Shown here: positions 17,536 to 25,910 of the stretch, piece after piece
How the letters are laid out: every line of letters starts with the position of its first letter
Numbering within the stretch: the first letter of the stretch is position 1
Assembly: GCA_031082125.1 (NCBI GenBank)
Contig: JAVHLM010000003.1
Coordinates: 186,001 to 250,000, forward strand
Direction of reading: 5' to 3'
Source: Candidatus Eremiobacterota bacterium
GTDB lineage: Bacteria > Vulcanimicrobiota > CADAWZ01 > Ess09-12
Length of the DNA: 64,000 bases
Made by a program: the position numbers and the translations under genes
The notes under the pieces: generated by a model
The model's input: only the letters and a program-made list of their open reading frames with translations
The model's database searches: none
What the model was told of the DNA's origin: nothing

Positions 17536-17968
17536 CCTCCGTCTTTTTCCTGCTGTCCAGGTACTCTTTAAGTATCAGTGATGCAGCAATCTTGTCAGTT
17601 TTCCCTTTCCTTGACTTTCTCCGCACACCGGCATCGATAAGAAGGCCTTCTGCCTCCCAGGAGGTGAGGCGCTCATCAACAAGATGGACTTTAAGGGCAT
17701 ATTCCTTTTCAAGTGCCGAGGCAAGCTCCTGGGATATGAGGGCCTGCGGGCCCAGGGATCCATCCATGTTTTTTGGAAGGCCCACCACTATCTCTCCGAC
17801 GGAGTATTCACTGATTAATGCTCCCAGTTTTTCAATGACCTGCGCAGTATCCTGGACCTCGATGAAGCCCCAGGGGGATGCAATAATGCACAGAGGATCC
17901 GAAAAGGCAATACCTATCCTCTTTGAGCCTACATCTATACCCATAATGCGTCTGTAGTGAGCTGCCAC
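17501..17968 (-). CDS. ruvX: YqgF/RuvX Holliday-junction resolvase-like protein
   Basis: RNase H-fold nuclease family implicated in 16S rRNA 5' end maturation and possibly junction resolution. 155 residues: GIDVGSKRIGIAFSD at the N-terminus with the first catalytic Asp, VVGLPKNMDGSLGP in the middle, HLVDERLTSWEAE with the conserved Glu, and DKIAASLILKEYL near the end with the last Asp. The GTG start at 17968 has AAGGAGTGAG 7 bases upstream. It begins 6 bases after the frame-corrected end of recO. Confidence 0.9.
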   Translation of the reverse strand: MAAHYRRIMGIDVGSKRIGIAFSDPLCIIASPWGFIEVQDTAQVIEKLGALISEYSVGEIVVGLPKNMDGSLGPQALISQELASALEKEYALKVHLVDERLTSWEAEGLLIDAGVRRKSRKGKTDKIAASLILKEYLDSRKKTEDDAPCEDTEAP

Positions 17969-17974
17969 GTGAAC

Positions 17975-18729
17975 TCACTCCTTTCGCTGCACTTTGCTTA
18001 CATCCCTTATAAAAGCGACTGACTTCAGCTCCCTTGAAAAATGCCACTCGGCGTGGCTTTCCAGAATGCCCCTTGCTCTCCTTGCCCGGTCCTCCCCCCC
18101 CCCAGTGATCTGAGCCTTTTGAGCGACGTTCCGGGAAGGACCCTGAGGAGCGTCAGGACTTCCTCGTCCACCGCGAGAGAGCCACGGCTGCTCCCGAGGC
18201 AATTGCCGCAGCACAGCCCTCCCTGCGACGGACTGAAGCGCCTCAGCACCTCACTGTCGCCGCACTCGGCGCAGTGTGTCAAAGAGGGCTCATAACCGAG
18301 CGCCTTGAGAAAATGATAGAGGAGGAGCACGCTCAGGAGCTCAGGCTCGAGTTCCTCCTCAAGCAGATGCAGCGCCTTCTTGATGAGGCGGTAAAGGGAT
18401 GGATGGGGCTCGGAGAAGGGAAGAAAACGGTCAAAAAGCTCAAGGTAATAAAGGCCGTATGAGAGCCTCACCAGGTCCTCCCTGAGCCCGGAGTGGGGAG
18501 CAAGGAGCTGCGCCTGCATGCATTTCTCGATATTTCTTCCTCTTGCAAGGAGAAGGGATACCTCGCTGAAAAGCTCGAATTTCCCCACCTGGGACCCTTT
18601 TACCTTGCGGACCCCCTTCACGATCACCTTAATTTTCCCATAATCAGGTGAGAGAAGGGAGATGATCTCATCACATTCTCCATACTCCTGCTTTTTCAGC
18701 ACTATCCCTTTTGTCTTGAAGAGGGGCAC
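17975..18729 (-). CDS. recO: DNA repair protein RecO, frame broken at a G10 tract
   Basis: RecO loads RecA with RecR during recombinational repair. The N-terminal OB fold (LFKTKGIVLKKQEYGECDEI...) and the zinc motif (HCAECGD ... CCGNC) are clear. The start is probably the GTG at 18729 (GGAG upstream); an upstream TTG at 18774 gives extra residues not seen in the family. In the reading frame as given, the protein ends at 18025 with an atypical tail. The expected RecO C-terminus (ILESHAEWHFSRELKSVAFI) lies in another frame that stops at 17975. The switch falls at ten G (18094-18103); eight or eleven would restore it. Sequencing error or real phase switch. Confidence 0.85.
18094..18103 (-). repeat. 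G10 homopolymer inside recO
   Basis: Run of ten C on the plus strand (ten G in the coding strand), exactly where recO changes frame. Homopolymers of this length slip in vivo and are also a common assembly error. Confidence 0.9.
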
Positions 18730-18793
18730 TAAAGATATCGCTCCATATCCATCAGTAGAAAGGGAACATGGCAAAGGGGAAGAGGCGGAAACC

Positions 18794-20167
18794 TTAATAG
18801 GCGCTGGTGCCTGCCTCTCCCTTCACGATGGCCACGCTGGCGCTGGCACCTACGCGGGTTGCCCCTGCCTTGATCATCTTCTGTGCAGTGGCAAAATCCC
18901 TTATGCCCCCCGAAGCCTTCACTCCCATATATTTTCCCACTGTCTGGCGCATGAGCTCCACGTCGTGGGCAGTGGCACCGCCGGGGCCGAAACCGGTTGA
19001 AGTTTTCACGAAATCGGCACCGGCCCGTTTTGAGAGTTTGCAGGCCATGACTTTTTCCTCATCGGTGAGAAGGGCCGCCTCTATGATCACCTTGACAAGA
19101 TAGCCTGAAGCGGCCTCGACCACGGCTTCAATATCCTTCTCTACCAGGTCATAATTCCCGGCTTTCAGGGCCCCCACATTGATGACCATGTCGATTTCCT
19201 CAGCGCCGTTTGCAATGGCGTCTCTCGTCTCCATGGCCTTGGTGACCGACGTGGTGGCTCCGAGAGGGAATCCTATCACGGTGCACACCTTGACAGGAGA
19301 GCCTTTAAGGCATTCGGCGGAAAGCTTCACATAGCCGGGATTCACGCATACCGATGCGAAAACATACTGTTTTGCCTCTTTGCAGAGCTTTATGACATCC
19401 TCCCTGGTGGCATCAGGCTTCAAAAGGGTGTGGTCTATCATGAGGGCAAGCTCTTTGTTTATCTTTTCCACCCCGGGCGCCGTAGAGATCCTGTCAGCAC
19501 CGGCACCCACAACGGCATTGACTTTTCCGGGGGCAAGGGTGGCGCATTTCCCGCAGCCTGCGCACTCATCTTTCTCCTCCTCGCACTTCGCAGAGGGAGC
19601 TGTCCCTTCTTTCGGGGCAGCTGAGATGCCGGCGCCGGACTCAACGGCAATACCCATTGATTCGATATCCTTCAGGAATTCACTCAGCCTTGCGGCGATA
19701 CCCTTGCTTGAACGCTCGACTCCATCTATCACAGCCACCTTCACGCCGCACGCGAGAGCCTCCATGATGCATTTCACCGGGGGATTCGCCTCCAGAAGAT
19801 AAGCAAGAGTTGAGAGCTGCGAGGGGCGGTATGCCAGATAGTAAATACAGCCGTAAGCACCGAGCCTGGCTTTCAGCGGCGCTCCATCCTCCCAGGCAAA
19901 GACGCTGCCGACAAGGTCTCTCAGGGCCGGATCGCCTGGAAGAGAGGCCTTCCCCGAGAGGAGCACCGAGATGTCAGACCCGGTAAACCGCGTGGTGAGA
20001 AGGGACTGCCATTGGCCCGGCGGGACGGCATCATCAATGATGAGGAGCACCTTCTGCCCCCCCGGTTTTTTCGCCGGGGCATGGGGAACCCTTGGCTCGG
20101 GGCTTCCCTCCTTCATAGTGTCCATCACTTCCCTGGTGATTTTCTCAATGAGATTTTTCATGTCCAT
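18794..20167 (-). CDS. deoC: Deoxyribose-phosphate aldolase with N-terminal microcompartment-targeting and accessory domains
   Basis: Splits 2-deoxyribose 5-phosphate into glyceraldehyde 3-phosphate and acetaldehyde; the signature enzyme of sugar-phosphate-utilizing (SPU) microcompartments. 457 residues, about twice the usual DeoC. Residues 1-20 are an amphipathic helix like an encapsulation peptide. Residues about 38-180 form a flavoprotein-like domain related to the separate protein at 24596-25369. Four Cys follow (195, 202, 205, 208; Cx6CxxCxxC), possibly binding a metal or Fe-S centre. The DERA barrel (about 233-457) keeps the Schiff-base Lys388 in DFVKTSTGF, the relay Lys417 in VKASGGIR, and a C-terminal Tyr as in E. 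coli DeoC. Last gene of the BMC operon. Confidence 0.92.
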   Translation of the reverse strand: MDMKNLIEKITREVMDTMKEGSPEPRVPHAPAKKPGGQKVLLIIDDAVPPGQWQSLLTTRFTGSDISVLLSGKASLPGDPALRDLVGSVFAWEDGAPLKARLGAYGCIYYLAYRPSQLSTLAYLLEANPPVKCIMEALACGVKVAVIDGVERSSKGIAARLSEFLKDIESMGIAVESGAGISAAPKEGTAPSAKCEEEKDECAGCGKCATLAPGKVNAVVGAGADRISTAPGVEKINKELALMIDHTLLKPDATREDVIKLCKEAKQYVFASVCVNPGYVKLSAECLKGSPVKVCTVIGFPLGATTSVTKAMETRDAIANGAEEIDMVINVGALKAGNYDLVEKDIEAVVEAASGYLVKVIIEAALLTDEEKVMACKLSKRAGADFVKTSTGFGPGGATAHDVELMRQTVGKYMGVKASGGIRDFATAQKMIKAGATRVGASASVAIVKGEAGTSAY

Positions 20168-20206
20168 GTGATCACCTCTCGGCTTTCTATGTCGTCAAGG
20201 GCAGGG

Positions 20207-20665
20207 CTATGACGGATCCTTGAGAAACCTCTGCTCCACTGACATGATCTTATCAACTCTCCTGCTGTGGCGGCCGCCAAGAAATTTCGTGGTGAGCCAG
20301 ACCTTCACAATCTCCTCGGCCATGCCGGCTCCCGTGACACGGCCGCCAAGCGTGAGCATATTCACATCATTATGCTCCCTGCTGTTCCGCGCGCAATAGG
20401 TGTCATAGCAGGGTGCAGCGCGCACACCGGGCACCTTGTTCGCCGTGACGGCGCTTCCAATCCCCGCCCCGTCTATCATTATCCCCAGGGCACCTTGATC
20501 ATGGGAAACCTTCTCCGCCACAAGAAAGGTAATATCGGGGTAATCAACGGGGTCCCTGGAATAGGCGCCGAAATCAACGACCTGGAACCCCAGGCTCTCA
20601 ATGTAGGGCTTGAGCTGTTCCTTCATCTCAAAACCGCCGTGATCAGAGCCAATATAGACTTTCAT
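20207..20665 (-). CDS. rpiB: RpiB-family sugar-phosphate isomerase (BMC-associated)
   Basis: RpiB/LacAB-fold protein of 152 residues. GSDHGGFEMKE at the N-terminus (His9) and REHNDVNMLTLGGRV (His98) are conserved. The usual catalytic Cys of the (I/L)CGTG motif is Asp65 here (GIMIDGAGIGSAV), so either another acid/base is used (mycobacterial RpiB uses Glu elsewhere) or the substrate differs. RpiB together with DeoC marks SPU microcompartment loci, where the enzyme would feed or interconvert pentose phosphates. It has no encapsulation helix. Gap of 39 bases to deoC and 43 bases to the upstream shell gene. Confidence 0.88.
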   Translation of the reverse strand: MKVYIGSDHGGFEMKEQLKPYIESLGFQVVDFGAYSRDPVDYPDITFLVAEKVSHDQGALGIMIDGAGIGSAVTANKVPGVRAAPCYDTYCARNSREHNDVNMLTLGGRVTGAGMAEEIVKVWLTTKFLGGRHSRRVDKIMSVEQRFLKDPS

Positions 20666-20708
20666 GGGCTTGCCTCCCTTTTTACCAGGATTAAGACAAT
20701 TTCATTCT

Positions 20709-21059
20709 TCAGTCGCACTCTAAAAAGGTATTGCTGGCGCCATGCATTGAGTCGATGATCATTTCGGCCTCGTCGGCAAGGCGGGGAATCACGTGGACTG
20801 CGATAAGCTCGCCTACCCGCCGTGCCCTCTCTGCCCCTGCTTCTACCGCCGCCTTCACGGAACCAACGTCACCCCTCACAAGCACGGTTACCGATGCGCC
20901 GCCTACCCTTGCTTCACCGGTAATCGTCACTGTTGCGGTCTTCACCATCGCGTCTGCCGCTTCAACTGCCGCAATAAAGCCTCTCGTTTCAATCATCCCG
21001 AGGGCCTGGCCCGTGCAGTCATTCTTTTTCACAGGTGCCATATTCTCAGTGCCTTTCAT
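20709..21059 (-). CDS. Microcompartment shell protein, BMC-H type
   Basis: 116 residues with one BMC domain (about 18-103): [21 protein letters not shown], then [29 protein letters not shown], and [13 protein letters not shown], the standard signature of hexameric shell proteins (PduA/EutM group). The extra N-terminal 17 residues include a Cys; the second Met (residue 7) could be the start. A short C-terminal tail follows. Forms flat facets of the shell with other BMC-H. Lies between BMC-T and rpiB. Confidence 0.95.
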   Translation of the reverse strand: MKGTENMAPVKKNDCTGQALGMIETRGFIAAVEAADAMVKTATVTITGEARVGGASVTVLVRGDVGSVKAAVEAGAERARRVGELIAVHVIPRLADEAEMIIDSMHGASNTFLECD

Positions 21060-21075
21060 CGCCGTTGGGCAGACA

Positions 21076-21636
21076 TCACAGTATCACTCTGCCCATCATT
21101 TCATGGGGTGCCGGGATAACCACGCTGTGCACAAGCATCCCCTGATCCTTAATAAGTTCAAGCGCAGCCATTGATGCCGACTGCACCGCCCCCACAATCC
21201 CGGTGAACGTGAAGAAGGACTTGCCGCCCATGCCGTTGGCCAGGCGGATTTCCAGCAGCTGCACTTCGGCCGCCTTTACGGCGGCATCAGCGGCATTGAT
21301 AGCCGACGCCGCAGAAAAGGTCTCCACGACCCCGAGGGCATCGAGCCTGTCCACCGCGGTGCTGGCCCTGAGCGCCGGAGCTACCTGGGGATGGACATTG
21401 GGAATCACAAAAGTGTCCACGATATGGAGATCTCCCACCTCTTCCCCTCTTCGCACGGAAGTCCTCACAGCGTCCACATTGCCGGTAACCAGTACCATAT
21501 ATTTCCCCGCGCATATGGGGTGGGCTTCAATAAGATCCACCTCGGCCACTTTCACCATGGCATCGCATACTTCTATGCCCCTTGCGATACTGTTAAGCTC
21601 CACAAAGCCGATAGCAGGATATTGCACCTCTATCAC
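21076..21636 (-). CDS. Microcompartment shell protein, tandem BMC-T (PduT-like)
   Basis: 186 residues with two BMC domains in tandem (about 7-90 and 100-180), forming trimers. The first domain has [18 protein letters not shown] and then HPICAGKY, where Cys42 falls at the loop that in PduT holds the [4Fe-4S] cluster on the trimer axis. The end, [18 protein letters not shown], is also PduT-like. A PduS-like flavoprotein is encoded next to it (185-base gap), as in pdu operons, where PduS and PduT are thought to pass electrons through the shell. I infer the same role here. Confidence 0.93.
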   Translation of the reverse strand: MIEVQYPAIGFVELNSIARGIEVCDAMVKVAEVDLIEAHPICAGKYMVLVTGNVDAVRTSVRRGEEVGDLHIVDTFVIPNVHPQVAPALRASTAVDRLDALGVVETFSAASAINAADAAVKAAEVQLLEIRLANGMGGKSFFTFTGIVGAVQSASMAALELIKDQGMLVHSVVIPAPHEMMGRVIL

Positions 21637-21704
21637 CTCTATTCTCTAGTCAGCACCAGAACTCTCTCACTGTCTATTCTCCCCCTCCCGGCTAATTCCT
21701 CCAT

Positions 21705-21724
21705 AAAGCCATGGGTATGGCTTT
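21705..21724. other. Perfect hairpin between the PduS-like and BMC-T genes
   Basis: AAAGCCAT / ATGGCTTT, 8 bp with a 4-base loop, in the 185-base gap upstream of the BMC-T gene. There is no T-run on the minus strand after it, so it is more likely an mRNA processing or stabilising element than a terminator. Confidence 0.5.
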
Positions 21725-21821
21725 CGCCGGGTATGTTCCTCAATTCAGGTCAATAAATTCTAATCCTTTCGCACAGGATGAGCTTTTATTCCCGCCCCTC
21801 AGGGCATCTCTGAAAATCCGC

Positions 21822-23135
21822 TCATCGTTCTATCACAATCTCCCCCTCTGCCTCCATCACCATCCCGGGAATCGAGGCATGGACCCGGGCCGAGAGCTTG
21901 CCCTCAGGGATTTCACCGACAAGGTCCCCCTCGCGTACCATGGCCCCCGCCTTGACGGCGGGAAGAGCAGGTGCCCCCAGGTGCTGCTTCAGGGGGATAC
22001 GAACCCGTGTCGGCATATAGTCCGTCCTCACAAAGGGTGCAGGCGCGTCATAGCGGGAGAGGCCGATCCTCTCCAGGAGGCGTCTCGTGGAGATCTTCCG
22101 CTCGTCGCGGAAGGGGTAAGGCGACACATCGGCCCTCCGGTGAGGGTTTTTGACATTTTTTCCGCCAAGCTCCTTTTTCAGCATGGCATTGATCATCCCC
22201 GGCGAGAGAAAGAGCGGGCATGCGTAGAAGGTGCAGAGACCGCACTCACAACACAGATAAGAGGAGGTGGCGATAGTGCTGTCCGCTATTCCATAGGGGA
22301 TTGATCTCATTATCAGATGGGGCTTCATGGCATGCCCGAGGAGATAGCGCGGGCAGAGCTCCGTGCAGTACATGCACTGATCACAGGAAGCCTTGGATCT
22401 CCTGAGAATCCCGTTTGGGTGCTGCACTTTCCGAAGAATGTGGGGATGCTCCGGGGGAAGGACCAGTATGCCGCTCGTAGTTTTGGTGACAGGATCATTA
22501 TCACTCCCTACCACCCCCATCATGGGCCCTCCCACCAGAATGGTGTAGTCATCGGTCAGGGCACCCCCGGCAAGGGCAATGGCCTCGCCGATCAAAGTTC
22601 CCACAGGGAGCTCGCAGGTGAGGGGATTTTTCACTTCTCCATGGATGGTAAGCCAGCGTCTTGTCACCGCAATGCCTTCATGGGCCTGCGCCACGTTCAC
22701 AAGGGTGGCCACATTGTTCACCACGACGCCCACCTGCAGGGGAATACCCCCTTCGGGTACCACCCTTCCCAGCACCTCGTAAACGAGGACCTGCTCATCG
22801 CCCGCGGGATAGAAGCTCTCCATGGTATGAAGATGGATATTTGCGCATCCTTTAATGGCTTTTTCCAGGGCGCCTTTCGCACTCCTGTACTTGGCCTTGA
22901 GCGCAATGAAACCGGCTTTTGCCTGAACCTGTTCAACGGCAAGCCTGAGGCCCGCGACAATCTTCTCGGCCTCCAGTGCCATCAGGCTCTGGTCACAATA
23001 GAGAAGAGGCTCGCATTCCGCACCGTTGGCAATGACGTACTCCACCTTCGCCTGGTATTTCACATGGGTCGGGAAGCCGGCGCCCCCTGCGCCCACTACG
23101 CCCGCACTCTTTACTTTTTCAACGAGATCTCCCAT
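21822..23135 (-). CDS. PduS-like/RnfC-like flavoprotein with two Fe-S motifs
   Basis: NADH-oxidising flavoprotein related to RnfC and NuoF; in pdu microcompartments PduS also acts as a cobalamin reductase. 437 residues: GVVGAGGAGFPTHVKY and ANGAECEPLLYCDQ near the N-terminus (the NADH/FMN Rossmann-like region), a SLBB domain (VNNVATLVNVAQAHEG), two cysteine clusters CDQCMYC...CP and CCECGLC...CP for [4Fe-4S] centres (about 254-315), and a C-terminal biotinyl-like domain (about 370-437). No adenosylcobalamin enzyme is encoded nearby, so NAD+ recycling for the aldehyde dehydrogenase is the more likely job. AldDH stops 12 bases upstream. Confidence 0.9.
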   Translation of the reverse strand: MGDLVEKVKSAGVVGAGGAGFPTHVKYQAKVEYVIANGAECEPLLYCDQSLMALEAEKIVAGLRLAVEQVQAKAGFIALKAKYRSAKGALEKAIKGCANIHLHTMESFYPAGDEQVLVYEVLGRVVPEGGIPLQVGVVVNNVATLVNVAQAHEGIAVTRRWLTIHGEVKNPLTCELPVGTLIGEAIALAGGALTDDYTILVGGPMMGVVGSDNDPVTKTTSGILVLPPEHPHILRKVQHPNGILRRSKASCDQCMYCTELCPRYLLGHAMKPHLIMRSIPYGIADSTIATSSYLCCECGLCTFYACPLFLSPGMINAMLKKELGGKNVKNPHRRADVSPYPFRDERKISTRRLLERIGLSRYDAPAPFVRTDYMPTRVRIPLKQHLGAPALPAVKAGAMVREGDLVGEIPEGKLSARVHASIPGMVMEAEGEIVIER

Positions 23136-23147
23136 GGGGTGTTCTCC

Positions 23148-24563
23148 TCATACTATCCTTAAATAATCCACGAGCACGCAGCGCCTCTGTCTGGTGAAAG
23201 TCCGTGCTGAAGTCACTCCCTCCCCCGTGGGGGTGGAGATGGTGAGGGTCGTATGGCCTTCGCCGCCGAAGCCCAGGCCTGCGAGAGTAGGGGCATTCTT
23301 GACAAAAATCGTCGCGTTTATCCTTGAGGCCATTTCGCTGAGATTCTCGATATTTCTTGAATGCATGGAGGCCGTGTGCAAGCAGCCTCCCTCGGCCACG
23401 ACGGACCTCTCTATTCCCTCGGCGACATTCCTCACCCGCACCAGGGGGATAAAGGGCATAAGCTGCTCAACATGGACAAGGGGATGATCGGGCGGGAATT
23501 CTGCGATAAGGAGCCTCGTGGTGGCAGGAACATCAAGCCCAATGGCCTTGGCAATGTAATGGGGAGGCTTCCCCACGTAGTCCCTGTTGAGAACTGGCTC
23601 ATGGCAGCCCACGCCGCCCTCCTTGAAGATTATCTTTGTGAGCTCATCGGCCTGGAGAGGCGAGAGCTCAAAGGCTCCCTTCTGCACCATCTCCTCCTTG
23701 AGAGGGGAGAAGATGGACTCCACGGCAAATACCTCTTTTTCGGCTATGCACATGACATTGCAGTCGAAGGAGGCTCCCAGCACAATATCGGCAGCAGCCT
23801 TTTTTATGTCTGCCGTCTCATCGACAAGCACCGGGGGGTTGCCGGGCCCTGCGGCAATCACCTTCTTACCGCATGTCATGGCAATTCTCACAATTTCCGG
23901 CCCTCCCGTCACCACCAGCATCCTCACAAGCGGGCTCTTGAGCAGTTTCTGGCCGCTCGCGAGGCTGGGCTTCTCCACGGTGGTCATGAGATTCGGCGGG
24001 CCGCCCACGGCCTCCACAGCCTCGTTGAGTATCTCAATTGCCTTCTGGGACACCTTCTGGGCCTGGGGGTGGGGGTTGAAGACCACGCTGTTACCTGCAG
24101 AGATCATGCTGATCGAATTGTTTATCACGGTAGTCGAAGGATTCGTCGAGGGGGTGATTGAGCCGATGACGCCGTAAGGGGCCATCTCCACAAGGGTGAG
24201 GCCATGGTCGCCGGAAAAAGCAGTGGGGAATATGTCTTCAACGCCGGGGGTCTTCTCAATGGTGAGCCTGTGCTTCTCGATCTTGTCCTCGACCCTTCCA
24301 TATCCGGTCTCCGCCACGGCGAGCTCTGAGAGAGCCCTAATCTGCTTTATCGCATGATCACGCATGGACTGGATGATCTTCTTCCTGTCGGCAACCGAGA
24401 GCTTTGCAAGCTTTCTCTGGGCCTTATGGGAGGCTTCAATTGCCTCGTCCATGTCTTCAAAGATGCCCCTGCGGGCAGTTACCTTCTCTACCGCCCTTTT
24501 ATCGCTGTACCGCCTCACCACTTCTTCGACAATCCTGCCAATCTCCTCGCGGTTAAGCTCCAT
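23148..24563 (-). CDS. CoA-acylating aldehyde dehydrogenase, EutE/PduP family
   Basis: Oxidises acetaldehyde with NAD+ and CoA to acetyl-CoA inside the microcompartment. 471 residues, the usual family length. Residues 1-20 (MELNREEIGRIVEEVVRRYS) form an amphipathic targeting helix. The aldehyde dehydrogenase fold follows, with PYGVIGSITPSTNPSTTVINN, the nucleotide-site GPGNPPVLVDE, and FDCNVMCIAEKE with the catalytic Cys272. It would take acetaldehyde from DeoC and pass acetyl-CoA to the PduL enzyme of the same operon. Confidence 0.95.
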   Translation of the reverse strand: MELNREEIGRIVEEVVRRYSDKRAVEKVTARRGIFEDMDEAIEASHKAQRKLAKLSVADRKKIIQSMRDHAIKQIRALSELAVAETGYGRVEDKIEKHRLTIEKTPGVEDIFPTAFSGDHGLTLVEMAPYGVIGSITPSTNPSTTVINNSISMISAGNSVVFNPHPQAQKVSQKAIEILNEAVEAVGGPPNLMTTVEKPSLASGQKLLKSPLVRMLVVTGGPEIVRIAMTCGKKVIAAGPGNPPVLVDETADIKKAAADIVLGASFDCNVMCIAEKEVFAVESIFSPLKEEMVQKGAFELSPLQADELTKIIFKEGGVGCHEPVLNRDYVGKPPHYIAKAIGLDVPATTRLLIAEFPPDHPLVHVEQLMPFIPLVRVRNVAEGIERSVVAEGGCLHTASMHSRNIENLSEMASRINATIFVKNAPTLAGLGFGGEGHTTLTISTPTGEGVTSARTFTRQRRCVLVDYLRIV

Positions 24564-24595
24564 GGGAGCACCTCCTCAGCAAAACTTGAATCTCT

Positions 24596-25369
24596 TCATC
24601 TCAGGATGATCTCGACGCCCGTCGCCTCCGCATATTCCCGGGCGAGGGGAGTCACTATCGTGCCCCTCAGAAACTCCAGGCGCCTTTTCCCCTCATCAAA
24701 GGCGGCCTGCACATCAGCCTTGGTGATGACATTGCCAGCCCTGCCCTCCTGGGGCTGACGGGAGAGAAGCTTTACAAGCTCTGTCTCCAGGCTTGCAAGA
24801 GGAATCTCGGTGAGCCCCATCGCCCGCATCACCTCGCAGTGAGCGTTCAGAACGCTCACAAGCGGCTTGGGAAGTCGCGCTGAAAACCTGTTGAGAAATG
24901 AGATCTCTTCCGCACCGACAAGAACCGGCTTCCCTTCCACAAGCGCCTGGAGGGTCACCCTGGAAGGCACGTCATCGGCAATGAGGCTCGCGATCTTGGA
25001 GCAGAGCGTCATGGTCATGACAGGCACTATAAGAAAATCGGCCCCGGGGACAAGGGCTGCCCAGGAGGAGGGGAGGGAGTCATTCACCTTCGGGATCGAT
25101 GAGTCCGGGGGGAGAAAACAATCGCCTCCCCTGAAAAAAGTCCACGCTATGCCAAGGCGGCCGCACCTCTGGAACTGCTCCCAGAAGACCTCCATCTGGG
25201 GCCTTTCATCGGTGAGCACCACGAGCCCCCTGAATGTTTTTGACGGCGGTGCGGGAAGAGAAGCCTGATGAGGAAGGCGCTCCACGCCCTCATAGCCCCC
25301 GTCGGGAAGCGAGGCAAGGCGCTCCATCACCATGGCGGTAATGTCTTCTATGAGATGCTCCAATTCCAT
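24596..25369 (-). CDS. BMC-associated flavoprotein-like protein, related to the DeoC N-terminal domain
   Basis: 257 residues from the ATG at 25369 (GGGGA 8 bases upstream; the longer frame to 25459 has a Cys-rich start with no ribosome site). The first 18 residues (MELEHLIEDITAMVMERL) match the encapsulation helices of DeoC, AldDH and PduL in this operon. The following domain (about 45-200) resembles residues 38-180 of the DeoC fusion: both have LxVLxD near the start and a block like LIVPVMTMTLCSKIASLIAD before a second strand PVLVGAEE. The fold looks like the flavoprotein (PF02441-type) family, but no cofactor motif is certain. Function unknown; cargo protein of the compartment by inference. 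Confidence 0.7.
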   Translation of the reverse strand: MELEHLIEDITAMVMERLASLPDGGYEGVERLPHQASLPAPPSKTFRGLVVLTDERPQMEVFWEQFQRCGRLGIAWTFFRGGDCFLPPDSSIPKVNDSLPSSWAALVPGADFLIVPVMTMTLCSKIASLIADDVPSRVTLQALVEGKPVLVGAEEISFLNRFSARLPKPLVSVLNAHCEVMRAMGLTEIPLASLETELVKLLSRQPQEGRAGNVITKADVQAAFDEGKRRLEFLRGTIVTPLAREYAEATGVEIILR

Positions 25370-25459
25370 TTCATTGTTCCCCAAAACAAAACTGTCGCAG
25401 AGAGAAAAAACACTATTGCAGCAGCCACCTGGAGGGCAGGCGGGCATTTTCAGGCTCAT

Positions 25460-25483
25460 CAGGGCGGCCTTCCGGCCGCCCTG
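25460..25483. other. GC-rich hairpin after the first BMC-H gene
   Basis: Perfect 10-bp stem CAGGGCGGCC / GGCCGCCCTG with a 4-base loop, 66 bases past the BMC-H stop and 90 bases before the flavoprotein-like gene. There is no U-run. It could protect the 3' end of a processed shell-gene mRNA and let shell and enzyme levels differ. Confidence 0.55.
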
Positions 25484-25549
25484 TCAGAGCCATTGCCTTC
25501 CTTTTCCCTGTGGTGCCTCTCCGAAAAGCTCCAGAGGTTTCCCTCAGTG

Positions 25550-25879
25550 CTACTTCTTATCCTGAACGGGCTTCTCTTTTGGAGGAGCAATGGGGAGCAC
25601 ATCATCGAGCTCTTTATGGGGCCTGGGTATGACATGGACGGCCACGAGCTCTCCGATCTTTCTTGCCGCTGCAGCGCCGGCATCAGTTGCGGCACGGCAT
25701 GCCGCCACATCGCCTCTTACCAGGGCAGTTACATAGCCGGAGCCTATCTTTTCCCATCCTATGAGCTTTACATTGGCCGCCTTTACCATCGCGTCAGCCG
25801 CCTCAATCATCGCCACCAGGCCTTTGGTTTCTATCATTCCCAGGGCTTCATACGTTGAAATCACAGTTGCCACCTCCAT
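25550..25879 (-). CDS. Microcompartment shell protein, BMC-H type
   Basis: 109 residues with one BMC domain (about 10-92): [43 protein letters not shown] and [17 protein letters not shown], the last being the usual end of PduA-type hexamers. A C-terminal tail ([14 protein letters not shown]) extends beyond the domain. It is the second gene of the operon, after pduL, and probably the main hexamer. Confidence 0.95.
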   Translation of the reverse strand: MEVATVISTYEALGMIETKGLVAMIEAADAMVKAANVKLIGWEKIGSGYVTALVRGDVAACRAATDAGAAAARKIGELVAVHVIPRPHKELDDVLPIAPPKEKPVQDKK

Positions 25880-25910
25880 TTATTTTAGTTGATTATATCC
25901 CATGCAGTCA

